Of a stretch of DNA of 64,000 nucleotides, positions 43,318-51,081 are shown one piece after another. Made by a program: the position numbers and the translations under genes. The number at the start of each line of letters is the position of its first letter. Within the stretch, counting starts at the first letter, position 1. Source of the stretch: Rhodospirillum sp. (GTDB taxonomy: Bacteria > Pseudomonadota > Alphaproteobacteria > Dongiales > Dongiaceae); the NCBI GenBank assembly GCA_013822765.1, contig PNKY01000010.1, positions 1 to 64,000 of the forward strand, given 5' to 3'. The notes beneath the pieces were generated by a model, which saw only the letters and a program-made list of their open reading frames with translations, made no database searches and was not told the origin of the DNA.

Positions 43318-43611
43318 TCAGGGCGGACCAATCAGGAAATTCACCGTCCGCTGGAGGTGCTGGTAGTTGTCCAGGCATCGGTCAAAGCCGGCGACCCAGC
43401 CGCTGCGATAGGACCCCGCCGTCGGCGCGACCGGAAGCGTGTAGGTTTGCCTATAGAACGGGCTGCCGGCATAGGCATAACCCTCGTCGCAACCGTCGCG
43501 GTATCCAAGCCGATACTCCCACGGGCCGGGAGGCATTGTGGCGTACGGCGTCGTGCAGGCTGTCAGCGAAACAATAGCGACGAGCAGGATCGACCGAGTC
43601 ACGGTAGCCAT
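43318..43611 (-). CDS. Small outer-membrane-type lipoprotein
   Basis: 97 residues with a lipobox (ILLVAIVSLTAC, lipidated Cys19). The mature part is Tyr/Gly-rich: YRLGYRDGCDEGYAYAGSPF, then GSYRSGWVAGFDRCLDNY. GYRDGC and GWVAGFDRC look like a duplicated short motif with one Cys each. It begins 13 bases after the nuclease-fold gene on the same strand and is probably in its operon. Function unknown. Confidence 0.75.
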   Translation of the reverse strand: MATVTRSILLVAIVSLTACTTPYATMPPGPWEYRLGYRDGCDEGYAYAGSPFYRQTYTLPVAPTAGSYRSGWVAGFDRCLDNYQHLQRTVNFLIGPP

Positions 43612-43624
43612 CACCGCCTCCTCT

Positions 43625-44158
43625 CTACCAGCGCTTGCTCCAATGCCCGCCGTGGTCCCACGATCGCCGGCCGGGCGAGATTGCATCGACCGAGAATCCC
43701 CAGATGCCGAGCTGCCGCGTCTGCGCGACGCGCTCGAATGCGACATATTCGAAGGGCGCGCCGGGCAAGGCGAGTGCAAGGCCCCTGGAAACGAGGTACA
43801 GCGCCAGATCCTCGCCGGCGGCGTAGAAGGTGCTCCGGTTGAAGCAGACCGCGCTGACGCTGCCGTCCCGGTTGCCATGGACCGAATGACAGAACACAAA
43901 GCCCTGGATGCGGTTGTCGAGCGCCAGCGCGGCACGGCTCCCACAGCGCGCGGGGCTGATGAAGGTGGCGCATCTCTGCCCGCTCGGCGGAATGTAAATC
44001 CCGTATAGCCGGACCCAGCTGGAATTGACGCGCAATGATCCATCCGCCAGCACCGCAGCCGCGCCGACGATGTCGGCATCACCAGCCTTCGCCGCAGGCG
44101 AGGTGGAAAGCGCCAGCGCGATAAAGAGTGCGAGAAGCCACGTGAGACCAAGTCTCAT
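43625..44158 (-). CDS. Secreted staphylococcal-nuclease-fold protein with degenerate active site
   Basis: 177 residues with signal peptide (MRLGLTWLLALFIALALSTSPAAKA). VLADGSLRVNSSWVRLYGIYIPPSGQRC resembles the SNase motif VxDGDTLxVxGxxVRLxGIDAPE. The first catalytic Asp region DGDT is changed to DGS, and the IDxPE acidic position is Tyr; the Arg of VRLYG remains. Cys pairs are common. It is therefore likely a non-catalytic OB-fold protein in the periplasm. It is followed by a small lipoprotein gene. Confidence 0.68.
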   Translation of the reverse strand: MRLGLTWLLALFIALALSTSPAAKAGDADIVGAAAVLADGSLRVNSSWVRLYGIYIPPSGQRCATFISPARCGSRAALALDNRIQGFVFCHSVHGNRDGSVSAVCFNRSTFYAAGEDLALYLVSRGLALALPGAPFEYVAFERVAQTRQLGIWGFSVDAISPGRRSWDHGGHWSKRW

Positions 44159-44374
44159 CGCCCGCGTCCCGAGGATTGCTCATAGACCTGTCGTCGGCGC
44201 GCAAAGCCATCGAGGGCAATAACCGCCGCGCCAATGCGCCCTCTTCATTGGGCACCATGTCAGAACAGTATAGTCCTGGCCGTGCGGCCGCATCAATCCA
44301 GATGCTACCGGTCCTATGTAATGCTTCGCGGTCGCGTCGGAGGGCGTCGATGGCTCTTGCCAAGGGCGCGGGGC

Positions 44375-45883
44375 TCACCGTCCCGGCAGCACCCGCCGAT
44401 ATGTCAGCGCCTCCGCCACATGGATCTGCTTCACCGCGCCGCCGCCTTCGAGGTCGGCGAGCGTCCTTGCGACGCGCAGCACCCGGTGGAAGCCGCGGGC
44501 GCTCAATCTGAAGCGGTCGATCGCCTGGGTGATGAGCTTGCGGCTAGGCTCGTCGAGCGGGGCGATCTGTTCCAGCAGTTCGCCGTCGGCTTCGGCGTTG
44601 GTGCGGATGCCGTTGCCCTTGTAGCGCTCGGTCTGGATGGCGCGCGCTCGCGCGACGCGGGCGGCGACCTGCGCGCTGCCTTCGGAGGGCGGGGGCAGGG
44701 TCAAATCGGCCGCGCTGACGGCCGGAACATCAATATGCAGGTCGATGCGGTCGAACAGCGGGCCGGAGATGCGGGACTGGTAGTCCTGCGCGCATTTGGG
44801 CGCGCGCCCGCACGCTTGCTGCGGGTCGTCGAGATGGCCGCAGGGACAGGGGTTCATCGCCGCCACCAGCTGCACGCGCGCGGGGTACGTGACATGCGCG
44901 TTGGCGCGGGCGATCGAGACGCGGCCACTCTCCATCGGCTGGCGCAAGGCTTCGAGGGTGGCGCGCTGGAACTCCGGCAGCTCGTCGAGGAAGAGGACGC
45001 CGAGATGCGCGAGCGAGATCTCGCCGGGCTTGGCGCGCTGGCCGCCGCCGACCAGGCTCGGCAGCGAGGCGGAATGATGCGGATCGCGAAACGGCCGGCG
45101 GCGCTTCAGCTTGCCGTCCTGCAGATGGCCGGCGAGCGAGTGGATCATGCTGGTCTCCAGCGCCTCGGCCGGGTCGAGCGGCGGCAAGAGGCCTGGCAGG
45201 CGCGCGGCCAGCATCGACTTGCCGGAGCCGGGCGGGCCCAGCATCAAGAGGTTGTGCGCGCCGGCGGCGGCGATCTCCAGCGCGCGCTTGGCGCTCTCCT
45301 GGCCCTTGATGTCCTTGAGGTCGGGATAGCGCGCGTCCTCCTCGGCCAGCTGCGGCTTCGGCGCGGCGAGGATCTGCCGGCCCTTGCAGTGGTTGATGAG
45401 CTGGATCAGGTGATCGGGCGCCAGCACGTCGAGCTCGCCCGCCCACGCGGCCTCGCCGCCCTGCACCTTGGGGCAGACGAGGCCGAGACCCTGCTTTGCC
45501 GCATGCATCGCGGCCGGCAGCACGCCGGCGACCGGCGCGATCGAGCCGTCGAGGCCAAGCTCGCCCAGGCACACATGCTGCGCGACGTCATCGGAGGTGA
45601 GCGCGCCGAGCGCGATCAGCAGCGCGAGCGCGATCGGCAGGTCGAAATGCGTGCCCTCCTTGGCGAGGTCGGCCGGCGCCAGGTTGACGATGATGCGCTT
45701 GCCCGGCAGGCCGAGGCCGATCGCGGTCAGCGCGCCGCGCACCCGCTCCTTGCTCTCCGCCACCTGCTTGTCCGGCAGGCCGACGATCGCGAAGGCCGGC
45801 ACCCCGCCCGCCATCTGCACCTGTACGTCGACACCCAGCACGTCGACGCCCTGGAATGCAACGGTGCGGACGCGCGCGGCCAT
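44375..45883 (-). CDS. YifB/ComM family AAA+ ATPase (Mg chelatase-like)
   Basis: 502 residues from ATG 45883, the typical family start (MAARVRTVAFQGVDVLGVDVQV). The N-terminal ChlI/Lon-protease-like domain has GLPDKQVAESKERVRGAL and NLAPADLAKEGTHFDLPIALALL. The AAA+ core has Walker A LMLGPPGSGKSMLAARLPGLLP, Walker B GVLFLDELPEF, and a zinc-like insertion NPCPCG...CGRAPKCAQDYQSRISGPLFDRIDLHI. ComM is a hexameric DNA-branch-migration helicase used in natural transformation. No ComM partner is in view. Confidence 0.95.
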   Translation of the reverse strand: MAARVRTVAFQGVDVLGVDVQVQMAGGVPAFAIVGLPDKQVAESKERVRGALTAIGLGLPGKRIIVNLAPADLAKEGTHFDLPIALALLIALGALTSDDVAQHVCLGELGLDGSIAPVAGVLPAAMHAAKQGLGLVCPKVQGGEAAWAGELDVLAPDHLIQLINHCKGRQILAAPKPQLAEEDARYPDLKDIKGQESAKRALEIAAAGAHNLLMLGPPGSGKSMLAARLPGLLPPLDPAEALETSMIHSLAGHLQDGKLKRRRPFRDPHHSASLPSLVGGGQRAKPGEISLAHLGVLFLDELPEFQRATLEALRQPMESGRVSIARANAHVTYPARVQLVAAMNPCPCGHLDDPQQACGRAPKCAQDYQSRISGPLFDRIDLHIDVPAVSAADLTLPPPSEGSAQVAARVARARAIQTERYKGNGIRTNAEADGELLEQIAPLDEPSRKLITQAIDRFRLSARGFHRVLRVARTLADLEGGGAVKQIHVAEALTYRRVLPGR

Positions 45884-46106
45884 GAGTGTGAGATGTTCCC
45901 CGGATGAAGCCGGGGCGATAGTGCCATGCACTCGGGCGGGGTTCAACAACCCAAGGTGGCAATCAGTTAGCCATCCGCCGGAAAGGTGCGCACGCCGCGC
46001 GGCTCGGGCGGCGGCGCACGCAGGCGCTGCGGCAGCGTCGATTCCTGGCTCAGGCGATGCGGCGCTCCTATAGTCATTGCCGGCGCAACCGAGTAGACGG
46101 AGTCCG

Positions 46107-46616
46107 ATGATCCAGATTGTTGAACCGGCGCGGCCGGCCGAGCTGGACGATGTTCGGTCCCTGATGCGCGCGTTCGTGGCGTGGCATCGCGCGCGGCATG
46201 TCGAGGACATCGCGCTGATCGACCGCTATTTCGACCAGCGCGCGTTCGACGAGGAGCTGGCGGGCCTGCCCGGCAAATACACCCGCCCGCACGGCCGCCT
46301 ACTGCTCGCGTATGTCGACGGCGAACCGGCGGGCTGCGTCGCGCTGCGCAACCTGGGGGACGGCGCTTGCGAGATGAAACGCATGTTCGTGCCCGAGACA
46401 TGCCGCGGCCGCGGCGTCGGGCGCGCGCTCGCCGAGCGGATCATCGCCGAGGGCAAGGACGCCGGCTATCGCACCATGCGGCTCGACACCAGCCGCCACC
46501 AGAGCGAGGCGATGCGGCTCTATGAGATGGCCGGGTTCCGGCGCATCCCGCCGTACTACGATCTCACCGATGACCTGAAGGACTGGCTGGTGTTCTTCGA
46601 GCTGACGCTGCAATGA
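46107..46616 (+). CDS. GNAT family N-acetyltransferase
   Basis: 169 residues. The acetyl-CoA pyrophosphate loop is CRGRGVGRALAERII, preceded by the strand EMKRMFV. LAYVDGEPAGCVALRNL and the terminal TMRLDTSRHQSEAMRLYEMAGFRRIPPYYD complete the fold. The N-terminal part ADELDDVR-like EIVEPARPAELDD is usual. Acceptor unknown. Confidence 0.93.
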   Translation: MIQIVEPARPAELDDVRSLMRAFVAWHRARHVEDIALIDRYFDQRAFDEELAGLPGKYTRPHGRLLLAYVDGEPAGCVALRNLGDGACEMKRMFVPETCRGRGVGRALAERIIAEGKDAGYRTMRLDTSRHQSEAMRLYEMAGFRRIPPYYDLTDDLKDWLVFFELTLQ

Positions 46617-46633
46617 TCAGATGCCCAGGCTGA

Positions 46634-46990
46634 TCACGTCGTAGGCCCGGGCGGCATCAGGTTCCGCCCGTCGTAGCGCTTCACCTCCAGCGTGAACACG
46701 TCGATGCCTTCGAGGCAGCGCGCATTGACCGCGATGCGGTCGCGATAGCCGGTGCGCAGCATGGCGGTGCCGCAGGTCGGGCAGAATTGCGTGCCGCCGT
46801 CGGCGTCGCGCCAGTGATAGCTGGACAAGCGGCACTTCTGACTGACCAGGCGCACGGCCTCTACCGGCACTTTCCAGAAAATGAAGCCGTGGCGCGCGCA
46901 GGTCGAGCAATTGCACTCCTCGAGGCCGGCGAGCGCGGCGGCGACTTCCAGCCGGATGGCGCCGCAATGGCAGGAGAGGGCGTGGGGCAT
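46634..46990 (-). CDS. GFA (Gfa-like, CENP-V) zinc protein
   Basis: 118 residues. Zinc/glutathione fold motifs are HCGAIRLEV, CNCSTCARHGFIFWKVP and FCPTCGTAMLR, in the order of the glutathione-dependent formaldehyde-activating family. Most members have no proven formaldehyde activity; metal binding is expected. It is convergent to the GNAT gene. Confidence 0.93.
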   Translation of the reverse strand: MPHALSCHCGAIRLEVAAALAGLEECNCSTCARHGFIFWKVPVEAVRLVSQKCRLSSYHWRDADGGTQFCPTCGTAMLRTGYRDRIAVNARCLEGIDVFTLEVKRYDGRNLMPPGPTT

Positions 46991-47186
46991 GGTTGGACTC
47001 TCTCAGGACAGGCTCGGCGCAGCATGGCGGCAACCACAGCCGCACTTCAAGGCTCGGAATGTCCGACCCCCAGTCGTACTTGCAGGCGGGTGACCGGCCG
47101 GTTCCGGCGCGTTCCAGGCGTGGAGACTATTTGCGTGGCTGCGGCGGCGGCTCTAGCATCCGGTCGGTTGGGGCGGGGATGGCTGC

Positions 47187-48506
47187 ATGTGGATCGAAAG
47201 GCGCCTGCCGCGGTTGCGCCAGCATCGGGCGCTTGGTCTGGCCAGTGCGGCCGCACTGGTGGCGGTGGCGATCGTCCTGCGCCTGCTGCTGCCGGCGCTG
47301 CCGCCGTTCCTGACGTTTTTCCCGGCGGTGCTGCTCAGCGCCTTCCTCGGCGGGCGCGCCGCCGGATTGCTGGCGCTGGCGGCGACCGGCATCGCGGCGC
47401 CGTTCTTCCTGGAGCCTGAATTCGCCCTGCCGGGCAGCGCCTGGGGCTGGGCGATGATCGTCGGCTATGTCGCCACCGGCGGCCTCATCATTTTCATCGT
47501 CGACCTGCTCGACACCGCCGTCGGCCGGCTGCGGTCGGAACGCGAACGGCTCAACCTCGCGCTGCGGGCGGCCAATGCCGGCACCTGGGAGTGGATCGGT
47601 TCGGATGTGCGCTGGGACCGCACCTTCTACGAGGTCACCGGGCTGGATCCGCGCACGCCGCCGTCGCTCGACACCTATCTCGCCCACATCCATCCCGACG
47701 ATCTGCCGCGCATGTCCCGCCTGCGCAACGTGCTGGCCGGCGAGGAGCCGCCGGCGCCGCTCGACGAGTTCCGCTTCATCCGGCCGGACGGCAGAACGGT
47801 GTGGCTGCAGACCTATCGCACCGTCGTCGACCGCGACCAGCGGCGCGTCACCGGCGTCACGCAGGACATCACCGCGCGCAAGGAAAACGAGATGCGCATC
47901 GGGCTGCTGCTGCGCGAGGTGACGCATCGGGCCAAGAACCAGTATGCCGTGATCGCGGCGGTGATCCGCGAGACCGCCAAGAACGCCAAACCGGAGAACC
48001 TGGTGGAAGAGGTGGAGGCGCGCCTGCGGGCGATGGCGCGTTCGCAGGACCTGCTGGTGCACGCCAAGTGGCAGGGCGCGCCGATCGACTCGGTGGTCAG
48101 GTCGCAGATCGAGCCGTTCGGCATCGGCGAGCGCTGCCAGATCCTGGGCGATGCGATCCTGCTGTCGCCGGCGGCGGTGCAATATATCGGCATGGCGCTG
48201 TACGAGCTGGCGACCAACTCGGTCAAATACGGTGCGCTCAGCGCGGCTTATGGCAAGGTCACGATCGCCTGGTCGCTGGCGCCCGCAGAGAAAGCGGACG
48301 GGCCCGGCGAGTTCCAGTTCGAGTGGCGCGAGCAGGACGGCCCCGGCGTGCAGCGGCCCACCACCGCCGGATTCGGGCGCAAGGTGCTGGAGCAGCTGGT
48401 CTCGTTCGCGCTCGAAGGCCGCACGACGCTGATCTTCCATCCGGCCGGCGTGCGCTGGAGCCTGTACGCGCCCGCCGGCATGGTCCTCGCAGCGAGGGCG
48501 ACTTAG
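47187..48506 (+). CDS. HWE-family sensor histidine kinase with DUF4118-like membrane module
   Basis: 439 residues. The N-terminal ~110 residues form four membrane segments like the DUF4118 region (LTFFPAVLLSAFLGGRAAGLLALAATGIAA). A PAS_3-type domain follows (~122-232; TFYEVTGLDPRTPPS, HIHPDDLPRM, DEFRFIRPDGRTVW). The kinase has the phospho-acceptor H247 in LLREVTHRAKNQYAVIAAVI and the WxE residue of HWE kinases in FEWREQDGPGV. HWE kinases signal to response regulators of the general stress pathway in alphaproteobacteria. It ends overlapping the next gene by 4 bases. Confidence 0.93.
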   Translation: MWIERRLPRLRQHRALGLASAAALVAVAIVLRLLLPALPPFLTFFPAVLLSAFLGGRAAGLLALAATGIAAPFFLEPEFALPGSAWGWAMIVGYVATGGLIIFIVDLLDTAVGRLRSERERLNLALRAANAGTWEWIGSDVRWDRTFYEVTGLDPRTPPSLDTYLAHIHPDDLPRMSRLRNVLAGEEPPAPLDEFRFIRPDGRTVWLQTYRTVVDRDQRRVTGVTQDITARKENEMRIGLLLREVTHRAKNQYAVIAAVIRETAKNAKPENLVEEVEARLRAMARSQDLLVHAKWQGAPIDSVVRSQIEPFGIGERCQILGDAILLSPAAVQYIGMALYELATNSVKYGALSAAYGKVTIAWSLAPAEKADGPGEFQFEWREQDGPGVQRPTTAGFGRKVLEQLVSFALEGRTTLIFHPAGVRWSLYAPAGMVLAARAT

Positions 48507-48964
48507 ATCCGGTCCACCCGCGCGGCGTAGCAGCCGGGGCGGGCGAAGTGCAGGTGGATGTAGGCGACCGCATCGTTGGCGAAGAAGCGGCCGATCATTT
48601 CTTCCAGCAGACGCCCTTCGATCACGTCGGCGTCGACCATCATGCCGCTCGCATCGAACGCGCGCACCGAGAGCAAGCGCTTGCGCAGCTGCTCGGGGAT
48701 CTCGCCGACCGCGTCGTAGCGCCGCTCGCCTTTGCGTACATAGACGGCGTGGCGCGAGCGGTACGGCGTGTCGGCGTCCTGGTGCTCGTAGTTGACCAGG
48801 ATGACCTCGTCGCCAGCCTTGGCGTCGGTCAGGCTGACGCGGCAGGGATAGCCGCTGTTCTCGGCCACCGGGCGCACCGCGCCATGGCGCTTCAACTCAT
48901 CGTCGCCCAGGGCGAACAGGTGCTGGAACGGCTCGGCGGGCAGGCCGGAAATGCGGAATTGCAT
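48503..48964 (-). CDS. DUF1203 family protein
   Basis: 153 residues from ATG 48964. MQFRISGLPAEPFQHLFALGDDEL, ENSGYPCRVSLTDAKAGDEVILVNYEHQ, SRHAVYVRKG and FARPGCYAARVDRI match DUF1203. It is a small cytosolic protein of unknown function that converges on the HWE kinase with a 4-base overlap at the stops. Confidence 0.9.
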   Translation of the reverse strand: MQFRISGLPAEPFQHLFALGDDELKRHGAVRPVAENSGYPCRVSLTDAKAGDEVILVNYEHQDADTPYRSRHAVYVRKGERRYDAVGEIPEQLRKRLLSVRAFDASGMMVDADVIEGRLLEEMIGRFFANDAVAYIHLHFARPGCYAARVDRI

Positions 48965-49079
48965 GCTCCACTCCTCGGATGTCCTATACGTCCGAGTATG
49001 CTTAACAGCGCGACTGCGGACGCTCCGGTTCTTGCGCGCGGCCATGAAATCTCCTAAGATTGCCTCATGCGTTCGATCC

Positions 49080-49198
49080 CGAACATTGCCCCGACCGGGC
49101 AGCGATTTTGGTACCGCTGGTATCTGCCAGCGGCCTAGGGATCGTGCATTCAGTTTGATCCAGAGCAGGCCGCCCGCATCCGGCGGCCTTTCGTTTTG
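49080..49198 (+). ncRNA. Candidate small RNA: stacked hairpins ending in an intrinsic terminator
   Basis: Non-coding in all frames of useful length. Stem 1 TGCCC/GGGCA (49087-49101), stem 2 CCGCTGG/CCAGCGG with loop TATCTG (49114-49133), a looser GGATC/GATCC pairing, then the terminator GGCCGCC/GGCGGCC (49168-49188) followed by TTTCGTTTTGG. The order is typical of trans-acting small RNAs, but the terminator could instead belong to a read-through leader. The promoter is not identified. Confidence 0.45.
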
Positions 49199-49231
49199 GT
49201 TCTCTCCCAGCGAATGACGATCAGATGACAG

Positions 49232-49261
49232 GGCGGCCTCTCAACAGAAAGAGGAGCCGCC
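49232..49261 (+). promoter_or_regulatory. Leader hairpin masking the ribosome site of the 55-residue gene
   Basis: GGCGGCCTCT pairs with AGAG-(GA)-GCCGCC around an 8-base loop (CAACAGAA). The right arm holds the Shine-Dalgarno AGAGGAG and ends one base before the ATG. Translation should require melting or a trans factor. Confidence 0.5.
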
Positions 49262-49429
49262 ATGCTTCCCGTGACCTACGATTTCGACGTCATCACCGAC
49301 GCCCCAGCACCAAAGCGCCGTCCGCCGGACGCCGCGGAACAAGCGCCGCCAGTGGACGCGGAGGGCGAAAGGCGTCAGGCCGCGCCACCGGAGCGCGATG
49401 AGCGCGGCAAGGTGCGGGCGGCCGAGTAG
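49262..49429 (+). CDS. Small acidic/proline-rich protein, 55 residues
   Basis: ATG 49262 has AGAGGAG six bases upstream. The product starts MLPVTYDFDVITDAPAPKRR and ends ERDERGKVRAAE; it is charged and proline-rich, so probably disordered. Codons are GC-rich in third positions as in other genes here. No family is recognised. The leader hairpin supports real, controlled translation, but expression is unproven. Confidence 0.5.
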   Translation: MLPVTYDFDVITDAPAPKRRPPDAAEQAPPVDAEGERRQAAPPERDERGKVRAAE

Positions 49430-49480
49430 CTCCGACGAGAGTCTCTGCGGCCGCGCGGTATGCGCGATCCAAACTCGTGG

Positions 49481-49503
49481 ATGGCAAGGCCAGGCCTTGC
49501 CAT
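49481..49503. repeat. Palindromic repeat ATGGCAAGGC-CAG-GCCTTGCCAT
   Basis: A perfect 10-bp inverted repeat with a 3-base loop, preceded by AAACTCGTGG. A related element at 59261-59283 also follows AAACTCGTAG and has the same geometry, so the two belong to one dispersed family. Confidence 0.7.
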
Positions 49504-49670
49504 GACGGTGTCGGGTTATAGCGGCATGCGTGTTCATGCAGTGCGCCGGAGCTTCATGCAGGAAAGCTAGCGCCGGCTGTTGTCTGGATTTGTCAGCAGC
49601 ACGTTGTTCCTTGTCCGCGCGCCCAGTTGTAGAAAGAGCGGCAGGGAGCGACCTGCCGAGGGGTTTGGTT

Positions 49671-49979
49671 ATGTACACAATTCTCTGGGAGTTTCGCGTG
49701 CCGCCGGCGCGGCGTCCTGCGTACGAGGCGGCTTATGGGCACGCTGGGCCTTGGGCGCAGCTGTTCGGAAAGGCGGCCGGATTTGTCGGCGTCGAGCTGC
49801 TGCGCTGCACGGAACAAGCCGGCCGCTATGTGACCGTCGACCGCTGGCGCTCGCGCGCGGATTTCGAAGCCTTCAAGCGCGACTTCGGCGCCGACTATGC
49901 GGCGCTCGACCGCGCGCTCGAAGGCATGGCGGACAGCGAGACCCGGATCGGCGCGTTCGATGCTGCTGCCGCAAGCTGA
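49671..49979 (+). CDS. ABM-like (dimeric alpha-beta barrel) protein
   Basis: 102 residues from ATG 49671. MYTILWEFRVPPARRPAYEA, then FVGVELLRCTEQAGRYVTVDRWRSRADFEAFKRDFGADYAALDRALE, is an ABM-type ferredoxin-like fold. Catalytic function cannot be assigned. It precedes a GST gene on the same strand by 49 bases. Confidence 0.8.
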   Translation: MYTILWEFRVPPARRPAYEAAYGHAGPWAQLFGKAAGFVGVELLRCTEQAGRYVTVDRWRSRADFEAFKRDFGADYAALDRALEGMADSETRIGAFDAAAAS

Positions 49980-50028
49980 CGGCACGCCGGAGGATGGTTG
50001 CCCCTGAGAGCGCAGCGGAGTCAGTGAC

Positions 50029-50703
50029 ATGAAACTCTATTCCGGACCCTTGAGCCTGTTCTCGCGCAAGGTGGAGATCGCGCTCGGCGAGAAGGGCCTC
50101 GCGTTCGAGCGCGAGATGGTGCCGTTCACGCAGGAGCGCGGCTATCAGCCCAAGCATCTCGACGTGCTGGCCGCTAACCCCAAGAGGCAGGTGCCGGTGC
50201 TGGTGGATGGCGACCTCACCTTGTTCGATTCGACGCTGATCTTCGAGTATCTGGAGGAGGCTTATCCGGCGCCGCCGCTGCTGCCGCGGAACGCCAAGGC
50301 GCGCGCCCGCTGCCGCATGATGGAGCTGCGCGCGGACGAAGAGGTGTTCCCGCACGCCCGCGCCTTCTTCTATCGCACCGATCCGCCGCATCCCGATGCC
50401 GCGCAGCGCAAAGCCAACGAGGAGGCCGGCGCGCGGGCGGAGACGGCGCTGCGCGAGCATTTCGCGGCGCTGGACAAGATCGTGAGCGGCGGCGGGTTCC
50501 TGTGCGGCGAACTCAGCTACGCCGACATCGCGATGTTCATGACCATCATCTGGACCCAGCGCCTGAAAGGGCCGGCGCTCCAGGACTATCCCTCGCTGGC
50601 GGCGTGGTTCGAGCGGCTGCGGGCGCGGCCGCCGTTCGGCAAGGCGGCGGCGGAGATCGCGGCGGCCGACCGCGACCTGACGCGGCCGATCGGGAACGCC
50701 TGA
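50029..50703 (+). CDS. Glutathione S-transferase
   Basis: 224 residues. The thioredoxin-like domain has SLFSRKVEIALGEKG with the Ser active position and QVPVLVDGDLTLFDSTLIFEYLEE with the conserved cis-Pro and the ES-like DST. The helical domain follows. Cytosolic conjugation or peroxidase function with glutathione is expected; the electrophile is unknown. It sits in a run with two ABM-like genes (49671, 50743). Confidence 0.93.
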   Translation: MKLYSGPLSLFSRKVEIALGEKGLAFEREMVPFTQERGYQPKHLDVLAANPKRQVPVLVDGDLTLFDSTLIFEYLEEAYPAPPLLPRNAKARARCRMMELRADEEVFPHARAFFYRTDPPHPDAAQRKANEEAGARAETALREHFAALDKIVSGGGFLCGELSYADIAMFMTIIWTQRLKGPALQDYPSLAAWFERLRARPPFGKAAAEIAAADRDLTRPIGNA

Positions 50704-50742
50704 GCGCCCCCGCGCGTTGACCGCTAAACATCGGAGATCATC

Positions 50743-51081
50743 ATGAGCGACAAGCCGAAGATCGCCCGCATCTGGCGCGGCCGCGTGCCGCGCGCCAAGG
50801 CCGACGACTATGCGCGCTACAACTACGAGGTCGGGATCAAGCCGCTGGAGCAGAAGGCGCTCGGCGTGCAGTCGCTGCGCGAGGACTGCGCGACTGAGAG
50901 CGAGTTCATCACCATCTCCTATTGGGAGAGCGTCGAGGCGATGGCGCGCTTCACCGGCAGCGACCCGAAAAAGATCCACCACCTGGACCGCGATCCGGAA
51001 TTCCTGATCGAGCTGCCGCAGTCGGTGCAGATCCTGGAAATCATCGCCAGCAGCGGCGATTGCGGTGGCGACCGGCGCTAG
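50743..51081 (+). CDS. ABM-like protein
   Basis: 112 residues. KIARIWRGRVPRAKADDYARYNYEVGIKPLEQKALGVQSL, then ITISYWESVEAMARFTGSDP, is a ferredoxin-like monooxygenase-type fold, resembling the proteins at 33360 and 49671. It ends at 51081, and the AsmA gene on the opposite strand ends at 51082, so the two stops are directly adjacent. Role unknown. Confidence 0.84.
   Translation: MSDKPKIARIWRGRVPRAKADDYARYNYEVGIKPLEQKALGVQSLREDCATESEFITISYWESVEAMARFTGSDPKKIHHLDRDPEFLIELPQSVQILEIIASSGDCGGDRR

Noticed and set aside
49073..49083. TRNA-like T-loop GTTCGATCCC near the candidate sRNA
   Set aside because: No matching acceptor stem, anticodon arm or T stem could be built around it, so it is not a tRNA.
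49241..49678. Minus-strand 145-codon frame
   Set aside because: Overlaps the better-supported small gene, the 49481 palindrome and the ribosome site of the ABM gene; composition is Arg/His/Trp-rich without family motifs.
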